64,000 nucleotides of DNA from Spinacia oleracea (Eukaryota > Streptophyta > Magnoliopsida > Caryophyllales > Amaranthaceae). Location: contig NC_079487.1 of NCBI RefSeq assembly GCF_020520425.1, positions 112,502,141 through 112,566,140 on the forward strand, given 5' to 3'. Each line of letters opens with the position of its first letter. The first letter of the stretch is position 1. The notes below the pieces were generated by a model. It was not told the DNA's origin. It made no database searches and saw nothing but the letters and a program-made list of their open reading frames with translations. Made by a program: the position numbers and the translations under genes. Of the stretch, positions 56,224 to 64,000 are shown piece by piece.

Positions 56224-57365
56224 ATTTTCTATATATTATGTTCATAATCTTCTTACTCTTTAATTCTTGACACCTTTTGATTTGAAATGGTGCAAATCAT
56301 AAAGGTTGATTTTATGGTGACTAGTGAACTTTGATCGAGGAAAAGTGAACTTTCACTTAATTCCCACTTCAATTCAAAATCAAATTAAACAAAGGTTTCT
56401 CACTTTTGCTGTAACATCTAAAATGACTACTCTCTCTATTTCATTTTACTTGTTCGATTTTGATTAAAAACTCATAAAAAATGGTTAGATAAAGCAAGTA
56501 AAATGAGACGGATGGAGTATATTATTTACAATTTTTGTTGTCTTGTTCTTAGACTCTTCCAAACTCTCACTTTGTACTGTTTAGATTTGTGGCTTCATTC
56601 CATCTACTACGTACATGCTTTAGACTTTTTAGTGTTCCGTATATACTTCACAATGTATCATACGAAACATACAAGTATATTAATTTAGATAACATAATTT
56701 TAAGGTTCAAATCTTACCATGTCAGAGTGTTTACGGGTGAAAATCTCCCTTATGTTTCTTCTTTATTTTAAAGTACTTGACCTGCAAATACTAGACTAAC
56801 TGAAAATCATGACCGAGGATTAAAGTCTACTTAAAGTAATTTTCTTACCTTTAAACAAATATGTACGAGTACTATGTACCAAATACGACCTATCCATTTT
56901 GAAAAATGAACAGAAATATTTTTATATAAAAGGTCTTGCACTACAATTGTACTAAGTGTATAATAAATTTATTGTACCTCATGATTAATTTTACTCAGTT
57001 TCATGAAATTTTTACCCAATTTTTTGTAATATTTAATACGGTTTGATTAACTTTAATATTATATATAAAAAAATTACTACGTAGATAGATAAACATTTTA
57101 AAGGATTAAATGATTAATTTTATTATTAGTGATTTTGAAGGGTTAAATGATTAATTTTATTATTAGTGATTGAAGAAAAATAATTTGTATTCAAATGAAA
57201 AAATTTATCACTAGAAAATAGATAACTTTTACATGTATAAGGGTAACTTTTAAACATTTTGAGTTAACTTTTACTTAAATATTGTACACCACTTGTAAAT
57301 AAGAATTTGTGATTTCTATATATAAATCGGATCATTTACATATTTCCGATATATATGAGAGGTTC
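56224..57365. other. Intergenic AT-rich, nothing recognised
   Basis: A ~38-bp direct repeat (GGATTAAATGATTAATTTTA near 57103 and GGGTTAAATGATTAATTTTA near 57140) is the only structure noted. No gene. Confidence 0.4.
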
Positions 57366-57421
57366 GTTTTTTTTTCTTTGGTGCGAATGAGCCACAAGGG
57401 CGGAGATAGGAATCGATCACA
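57366..57421 (-). mobile_element. SINE fragment, second copy
   Basis: TTTCTTTGGTGCGAATGAGCC and CACAAGGGCGGAGATAGGAA, inverted, match the 3' half of the SINE at 53.2 kb (B box to GGCTCATTCGCACCAAA). The 5' half is missing; the sequence runs into GAGGCGGATC. Confidence 0.75.
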
Positions 57422-57423
57422 TG

Positions 57424-57634
57424 ATCAGAGGCGGATCTATAGTGTAAGTAAGGTAGACAAATGTCTACCCTTTTTTTTATTATTAAAAAAAAAGCTTCAA
57501 AAATCGAAAAATCAATCTGGAAGTCAATACAACTAGTAATTATTATCCCCAAAGATAATCACTAATGTCATGTGTCTCAGTGGTATCAATAGATGGAAAC
57601 TTTGATTTTTGTAATCCCATGAACACAGTAGTTA
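57424..57634. other. Possible hAT terminus (CAGAGGCGGATC) and flank
   Basis: CAGAGGCGGATCTATAGTG is a recurrent plant hAT end. The inverse TCCGCCTCTG was not found nearby, so only one border is visible. It breaks the SINE fragment. Confidence 0.35.
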
Positions 57635-58252
57635 GACCATGTGCATCCTTGACCTTCCGTCAAGTGAGAAGTTCGCTCTCATCCTTCCCCTTCTTCCACC
57701 TCACCTTCCACTAACTTGACATGCCTATTACTTAAATCTCTTATATTTATTCTACAATCTTGACTCACGATCACTAATTTATCTCCCCTACTTTTTACAT
57801 ATATCCCACTTCCAATTCACATTTTTAGACAATAATTAGTTTTAACAACCTAATAAATTTGAAATTAAATTAACCTACCTACAAAATAAAAATATAACGA
57901 ATAACCTTATACTTGTATATATATTTGATACATAACAAAATACTCTGAAAATACAACGGAGTTAAATTTGATACATAACTGACTATTAGTAATTTACAAC
58001 ATGTACTAGCAACATGTATTGGCAGCAAGATTATGCATGGCAATTAACATTGATTACCAGCATGCCACACTTCATTGATTTTGTTATTAAAAAAAAAAAA
58101 AACACACATAATTTTACTTGACCCACATGTCAAGAACTTGACATGAGTCAAGTAAAGTTACCACTTGACATGCATCCTCTATCAAAGTTAAACCAAAATA
58201 AGCATGTCAATAAGCACTTGACCGACATCAACAGGCAAGGTTGCTCGTGCTC
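57635..58252. mobile_element. MITE with TTA duplication and CTTGACATG repeats
   Basis: Ends GACCATGTGCATCCTTGACC and, inverted on the right, GAGCACGAGCAACCTTGCC, flanked by TTA (57632-57634, 58253-58255). Interior has several CTTGACATG(C/A) motifs in both orientations. TTA with such ends fits PIF/Harbinger. Non-coding. Confidence 0.6.
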
Positions 58253-58255
58253 TTA

Positions 58256-59527
58256 GGACTGCAAATAGGAGCTATCTATGTAGCCTTCCGTTCCTTAAGG
58301 TCTTCACTTAATTGATTGGACCAAATTATGATTTACGGAGTATGACAATATTTTGGTGTTGCACACAAGTGGCACACACAAAGTCACAAACGATCCTAAC
58401 TCTAATTAGTACTACGAATCGGGAAGTATAATATTGCTGCCAATTATTAGTATTGTAGTATATTACGAACCACTTCTACTCTTTTTTCTTAAATGTAATC
58501 AGAAATGAAATATAAACAAATCAAATTAATTAACCAACCCCATCAACATTCCTTAAAACAAAATGAAATAAAACAATCCCATGAACCGTTCATGTATTGT
58601 CTCAAAAAGTACCAAGATTTGGATAAACAATTGCTTGAATTTCAACATAAAACAAAATTATCATAGCGTATTAAGAATTCAGGGCCGTTAATCTTCATCA
58701 TTATCAAGAAAAGTGCTTTTTCTTCTTTTGTCTTACTCCGTAATTTCAAAACCTTAGTGTCTTTTTTTTTTAATTTCATACCATGCTTCCGAAAATACCC
58801 TTATGGACAGTTGGGCACTATAGCTTCTGATTTTGGTTAATGAAGAGCGCAAACTATAATTCTCTCAGTTCTCAATCATAAATGAAGATTCACGAGTAAC
58901 TTATATGCATGGCCAATTTAATGAATTGTAGCTCCTTGGCTTTGACATTCCGCATGATTGCATCAATATTGGATTCATTTCATCATTTGACCTTACAAAG
59001 AGCCATATTGTTGTCTTACATTACATGCCCATGATTTCTTATGTGCCATATTTAATGCAACTTAGCATGGAGTATTTGATTCACTTAACCTTAGTGAATC
59101 ATAGAATTTGCATCTCAAGTTACTTTGACCGGAGACATTTAGGTTTACGAGTAAAAATGTTGGTAGACATAAACATATTATGCTTTCAGGACGTTATATG
59201 TTTACTTTTTTCCAACTTTAGACATTCAATTCCATATTTTGTAAGTGATTTCTCAACTTATATAAAAATGTTAATTTAAGTAAATATTGCTGGCCATTCT
59301 TCAAAAAAAACCAAATTGTTGAGAAGGACTTCAACAAAATATTACTCCGTACTACTTCCAATGAAATTTAGGGGGGAGAATGATGACCGACAACTTATGT
59401 GCTGTCCATCTCTATACTCTACAAATAATGGACTGATGCAAGTATATTGAGTTCTCAACCATACTTTTACAAGAGATGTTGCAATTTAGTGATAATGTAG
59501 AGTATAATTTTGTATTCTATTCAAATA
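58256..59527. other. Intergenic AT-rich, nothing recognised
   Basis: No gene, RNA gene or repeat pair seen; short frames lack any motif. Confidence 0.4.
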
Positions 59528-59821
59528 AAGGTGTTCTCTAACTAAATTTCATCCGTAATGCTAGGAAAAGGTGGCTGCAATTGGTGATCATACATAAGGG
59601 AAGGAGTGCCAACATGGTCGCTGACTCTCTTGCGAAACAAGGGCTAGTAAGAGACGCTGAGTTCATGGCTTGGTTATAATTAAATACTCCTTTGCTTTCT
59701 CAAATAAAATGTAGTCTCAAATGTCATAGTTATTCTGCGATTTTGCAAAATGTACTATGGCTCCCAAACTTTTGAATAAAACTCAACAAATTATATATAA
59801 AAAAAAAAAGGTGTTCTCTAA
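59528..59821 (+). mobile_element. Severely 5'-truncated LINE (266 bp) with RNase H end
   Basis: Flanked by AAGGTGTTCTCTAA at 59528-59541 and 59808-59821, with an A tail. The first half encodes HKGRSANMVADSLAKQGL then a stop: the last residues of a LINE RNase H domain (HxxRxxNxxADxLA). The rest is 3' UTR. The frame is open over this short stretch, so the insertion is not very old. Confidence 0.88.
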
Positions 59822-60290
59822 TCTTTGCCAGCTTTTTTAAAAACTTGTGTAAAACAAAACTTATATGGCCAACTTCTTAAATTACGAAATAAGTGAAAAT
59901 AGTGAAATAAGTGAAAATAAGGTGAGATGAACGACGATAATCCCCACAAGTTCCATAAGTCAAGAGAAGATAAGTCACGAGCAAAGGGTATGCTTGGTAA
60001 ATTTGAATCAAATAGGCAAAGACATGCACATTCTATATAGCCGTTTAACAAAGGACTATTTTACCCACTCCCCAATATTTTATAATATATTTGAATGGAG
60101 AAAAAGGTGGGAAGAGAGAGATAACAGTGAAAGAGAGACGTTGGGAGTTCTTAGCATTTAGCTCCATTTTTACAGTTATTCCTTCAATTTTCAAATCAAA
60201 TTTCACAACAAGTGCAAAAGATAGTAACAAAGATTCTTAAAGATCATATTTTTAAGGCCCACTCTTTCCTCCTTTAGTAAAAATCCCCAG
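59822..60290. promoter_or_regulatory. Upstream region of the RopGEF gene
   Basis: No gene. The 0.47 kb between the LINE scrap and the TATA-like box. Nothing specific (no long repeat, no clear cis-element cluster) was recognised. Confidence 0.4.
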
Positions 60291-60293
60291 CTT

Positions 60294-60302
60294 AATATAA
60301 AG
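60294..60302 (+). promoter_or_regulatory. TATA-like box of the RopGEF gene
   Basis: AATATAAAG about 145 bp before the start codon, followed ~30 bp later by CTCTTCCCCATTC, a plausible pyrimidine-rich start region. This would give a ~115-nt leader with no intron. One upstream ATG (CTCTGATGTTTCTTC, about 60331) opens a short frame. Confidence 0.45.
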
Positions 60303-60440
60303 CTTTCACTCTTCCCCATTCAAAAGCTCTGATGTTTCTTCAGGATTCAAACTTTAATTTTTGGGTTTCAAATTCTTCTTGAAATTTTACCTTAATTTAC
60401 ACTTGGGGAAATCTAAAAATCCGAAAATTGAAGCTTTTTG

Positions 60441-63309
60441 ATGATGGGCACCTCGTTTAGGAAAGATGATGGTCTGGTTTTGACTACTGAGTCAACTGGG
60501 TTAGCCACCGACTCAGTCACCGAGTCAAGTACTGAGCGTAGAAGAAGCAGGGACAGTGTCTCTGATAGTAGACCAAGTTCTGAAGTACTTACTAATTTAG
60601 GAAATAAATCCTCAGCTTCTCCTCCTCTTTTGGGGTGGCCTATTAAAAAAGCTGCAATTCCCAGAAAACCCATTGTTTCCGGGTCACAAAAGCCCGTTTT
60701 AGCTGACGATTCTGAGCTCAAGAAGCATAATTTTAACATTTCTGGTGAGTTTTAATATCCGGGTTTGCTTTAATTTGGTTAATTGTGTGATTCTTTTGAT
60801 CCGGATTTGGGTATTTGATGTTGCATTTTAAATGTTTGTTGAAATGTCGCAGAGATGGAGATGATGAAAGAGAGGTTTGCAAAGCTGTTGCTTGGAGAAG
60901 ATATGTCAGGAAGTGGGAAAGGGGTTTCTACTGCATTAGCTGTTTCCAATGCAATTACTAATTTATGCGGTATACTACTCTTAATAATAACCTTCTCTGT
61001 TACATCCAGTGTGTATATTATATGGTTTGTTAATCGTTTCTAATTTACTGTGGGTTTTAATTGATTTGTAGCTACAATATTCGGGCAATTATGGAGGCTA
61101 GAGCCGTTGCCCATCGAAAAGAAATCGATGTGGCGAAGAGAGATGGAGTGGCTGCTATGTGTTGGTGATCACATTGTTGAGTTGATACCAACTTGGCAGA
61201 CTTTTCCTGATGGGAAAAAGCTGGAGGTACTCCATTCTTGCATTTTTTTTCCTTCATATAAGTCTCTAATGATTTTTTTGAGGATAAGAGTGATTGAGGG
61301 GAGGGTTTATGCAATTGCTAGGTTCTTTACCAATTGAATCATTAGTGAAATGACAATGTTCTTAAGCTTATTAGTTTTGTAGACTCAATGGTAATATCGG
61401 TTTCAGTTTCTGTTTGGAGAATAGTACTATTCTTGATCATCTTTTTGGGAATGTGGAAGTTTATTGATGCAAAATCAAAGTTTTATAGCAAATTCTAAAA
61501 GGGCTAATCTAAATTAATTTAGTTGAAGAATGAGTCTCATAGTCGAGGAACATAAAACATTGAAATTCCTTTGTTCATAAAAAGTGTCACAATTCCATAA
61601 GAAAATTCAAGTAAATTAGATCATAAGCCTTTCAGAATCAGTGACAGTGTGAAGATACATTTCTTTCCTTCTGAAGTGGGTGTGTCCAAGTCTCATTTCA
61701 TATCTCTAGGTGTCTAAGGATAATGGGTACTGCCTAATTTTCTAGAACATTCCTCTTACAACTTACATATTAGCTGTTACCCTTTTCAGATTATGACTTG
61801 CAGACCTCGGACAGATATCTTCATTAATCTTCCGGCTCTTCGCAAGCTTGACAATATGCTCATTGTAAGATTATTTGAGCTCTGCTTAATTCCATTGTTA
61901 CCTCAGTGGCTTGGCCATGTTCATGTGACTTTAACTGACCTATTTTGATGTTTTCGCGTTGATCAGGATATACTGGGTAGTTTCTGCAAGACAGACTTTT
62001 GGTATGTTGATCAAGGAATTGTAGCCTCAGATTCAGATGGCTCATCTTCTTTCCGAAAAACATTACATAGGCAAGAGGAGAAGTGGTGGCTACCGGTACC
62101 TCGGGTACCTGCAGGTGGCCTACAAGAGAATTCTAGGAAGCAGCTTGATCATAAACGTGAATGCACCCACCAAATACTCAAAGCAGCCATGTCTATCAAC
62201 AGCATGGTTTTAGCTGAAATGGATGTTCCTGAATCCTTCTTGGAAACCCTTCCAAAGGTCTCAATTTTTCAAATTGTTTATCAACCTAGGGTATTATTAT
62301 TATGACTTATTATTTCTGAAATCTGATATTGGCAAAAATTAATGATATCTTCAGAATGGAAGAGCATGCCTAGGAGACATGATATACCGGTATATCACAT
62401 CAGACCACTTCTCTCCTGATTGTTTGCTTGATTGCCTCGACCTATCATCTGAGCATGTTGCTCTTGAAATAGCAAATCGTGTGGAAGCAGCTATATATGT
62501 CTGGAGACGAAGACACCATCCAAAACCCGTTACTAATAATCCCAATCGAACCACCACAAAATCATCATGGGGAATGGTCAAGGATCTAATGGCTGATGGA
62601 GGAGATAAAAGAGAGCTCCTCGCTGAAAGAGCTGAAAGGTTGTTGCTATGCTTGAAGCAGCGGTTCCCTGGCCTCACACAAACTTCTCTAGATACTAGTA
62701 AAATCCAGTTCAACAAGGTTAAAATTTCATGTTCCTTGTACATTTTGCATTCATTTTATTTATCTTCATCCCCCTAAATGAAATTCCTTGTTGCAGGACA
62801 TAGGAAAATCCATTCTGGAAAGCTACTCAAGAGTTTTGGAGAGCTTGGCTTTTAACATCGTGGCACGCATAGATGATCTGCTATATGTTGATGACTTAAC
62901 AAAACATACAGATAAGTTATCCTCAGCACCGAATGTGAGTGTCATGGCTCATAAGAAGGTTTCAATACCACATTCCGTGCCTTCCTCGTGCACACCATAT
63001 GGATCATCTATTAACACTCCGAGCTTCTCACCTGCACATCTAATCAGCCCAGCAAGGGGTGTAGACAGAACTCCTTTTGTTAACCGCGAGATTAGTAAGC
63101 CTCACAAGCGCGGTATTGGGGTTAAGAGAGTACTCACTAACTACCTAGGTGGTGAGTTAAAGCCAAAGAGTTCTGCAAACCAAATAGAAGCTAGTCTTCC
63201 TGCAACAAAGTCAAGTATTGGGTCACCTGCATCATCTCTTGATGATGCAGAGAACATTGATCCTCAGAGAGTCTCGATAACCCACCAGAAACCAAGCAGA
63301 TTTCGATGA
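60441..63309 (+). CDS. ROPGEF1: ROP guanine nucleotide exchange factor, PRONE domain, 7 exons
   Basis: Exons 60441-60744, 60853-60969, 61072-61226, 61790-61864, 61967-62257, 62355-62717, 62797-63309; all GT-AG, phases agree, 605 aa. Start is ATG 60441 (or 60444). Residues 1-100: Ser/Thr-rich variable head. ~102-470: PRONE domain, with [83 protein letters not shown] and [12 protein letters not shown]. Tail 471-605: Ser/Pro-rich with a [16 protein letters not shown] motif like that of ROPGEF1. PRONE proteins exchange GDP for GTP on plant ROP/RAC GTPases at the plasma membrane, downstream of receptor kinases, in polar growth and hormone signalling. The tails usually control autoinhibition through phosphorylation. 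No odd residue or break seen; which paralogue it is remains inference. Confidence 0.95.
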
Positions 63310-63854
63310 AATCTACAAAAGGTTTCTTGTTTAACTGACACATAGTGATCATATTTAAAATATTTTCAGGATTTTTTTGTTTTTTTTGATTGGGAGGTTT
63401 TAGGATACTGTCATGTTGTTTGTAGTTCCCTTGTGTGTTGAATTTATTTGTCCAAAATATGTATCTATGTAGAGTTCATATTGAGAATATAAAGATCTTT
63501 TGCTTGTTCATTGCAAAATTTGTGGCTAAGAAGAAACATACCAAAATCCTGTATCCATTCAAGGGTTAAAAACCATTTGATTTAAAATAAATACGCTTCA
63601 GGCTGCCTCATTATCTATTTTACTCCGTACAATGACAATAATTTTAAACTAATAGTAAATCATGGCGGTTCGAGATTTGCAGTTTTAGTTTTAGTATAAA
63701 GGCTCCTTGGCAGGAACAATTTGTACCACCTTGCCGGAGGAGGGAGGACGTTCGAGGAAGGGTGTCATCTAGGGAAAGTCAATTTTGCAGCGTTCTAGGC
63801 ACGTACATTTACTATATACGAAGTATATAAGTATATTTATAGTAGTATAAATTG
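63310..63854. other. 3' UTR and flank of the RopGEF gene
   Basis: No gene. No canonical AATAAA close to the stop; polyadenylation could use AATATAAAGAT-like motifs near 63487. Confidence 0.4.
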
Positions 63855-63860
63855 AAAAAA
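63855..63860 (-). terminator. Pol III terminator-like T run
   Basis: Six T residues on the minus strand, about 13 nt past the tRNA-Pro-like gene. That would suffice to end Pol III transcription. Confidence 0.5.
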
Positions 63861-63872
63861 GGAAAGTATATA

Positions 63873-63944
63873 GGGGCATTTCGAGAATCAAACTCGGGAC
63901 CTCTCGCACCCTAAGCGAGAATCATACCTCTAGACCAAATGCCC
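63873..63944 (-). tRNA. tRNA-Pro (anticodon AGG), possibly decayed
   Basis: 72 nt on the minus strand fold as a cloverleaf: acceptor GGGCATT/AATGCCC, perfect; anticodon stem CTCGC/GCGAG with loop TTAGGGT, anticodon AGG; discriminator C. The T arm is CCGAG-TTTGATT-CTCGA, with a C:A mismatch and U in place of the invariant C of the TTC sequence, which also weakens the B box. The D arm reads GGTCTAGAGGTATGA. No intron. A T run follows. The acceptor and anticodon parts look functional, the T arm does not, so this may be a recent pseudogene. Confidence 0.75.
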
Positions 63945-64000
63945 TTTTGAATTAAATATTTCCCATATATGACAAATAAAGGTGGTCCCCACTAGGAATG

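Noticed and set aside
60438-60440. TTG as start of the RopGEF protein
   Set aside because: The next codons are ATG ATG; a plant nuclear gene would use ATG 60441 or 60444.
60413-60739. 108-aa minus-strand frame opposite RopGEF exon 1
   Set aside because: Shadow of the real exon.
62351-62743. 130-aa minus-strand frame opposite RopGEF exon 6
   Set aside because: Shadow of the real exon.

Overview
The window is plant nuclear DNA. It has intron-rich genes with GT-AG junctions, about 65-70% A+T, L1-type LINEs, Ty1/copia and Ty3/gypsy retrotransposons, and very many MITEs. The style of the repeats (TA-flanked MITEs with CTCCCTCCGT ends, hAT ends of the CAGGCCCGGCCC type, a 7-bp AATTAAT array) suggests a Caryophyllales/Amaranthaceae species such as spinach, beet or a relative. 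That species call is inference. Everything here was read by eye; no alignment or database search was run.

Layout. 1-14.2 kb is a nested retrotransposon graveyard. A minus-strand Ty3/gypsy element (gag start, primer site, 2.84-kb LTR) sits in a copia-type LTR. That LTR is also split by a second gypsy element reduced to a 3' LTR, which in turn carries a MITE. Downstream, the decayed copia interior holds two 5'-truncated LINEs and a scrap of copia reverse transcriptase. 14.2-19.2 kb is an almost intact L1-type LINE with target-site duplications: ORF1 is open, and ORF2 is broken by one in-frame stop. It lies beside a CACTA-like transposon end at 19.68 kb. 20.4-28.5 kb is a dense field of MITEs and hAT/Harbinger/Mutator-like non-autonomous elements. 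29.5-33.4 kb is a repeat-rich block containing a solo copia LTR and an array of ATGTTCAA-type repeats.

Genes. Two protein genes are supported. On the minus strand, an 8-exon gene (coding 42636 to about 34339) encodes a guanylyl-cyclase-1/GUCD1-family protein of about 260 aa; its introns have taken in LINE pieces, MITEs and possible organelle DNA. On the plus strand, a 7-exon gene (60441-63309) encodes a 605-aa ROP guanine nucleotide exchange factor with a PRONE domain, close to ROPGEF1. A tRNA-Pro(AGG)-like gene lies at 63873-63944 on the minus strand. The two protein genes are about 15 kb apart and show no sign of a shared pathway.

Between the genes, 45-60 kb holds LINE RNase H remnants, a tRNA-derived SINE with target-site duplications, hAT, Harbinger and TA-flanked MITEs, a MITE nested inside another MITE, and a 1.2-kb AATTAAT satellite-like array with a MITE in it. 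No CRISPR array, operon, biosynthetic cluster or clearly new multi-gene system was seen. The most informative content is the insertion history, which can be dated and ordered from duplicated target sites.
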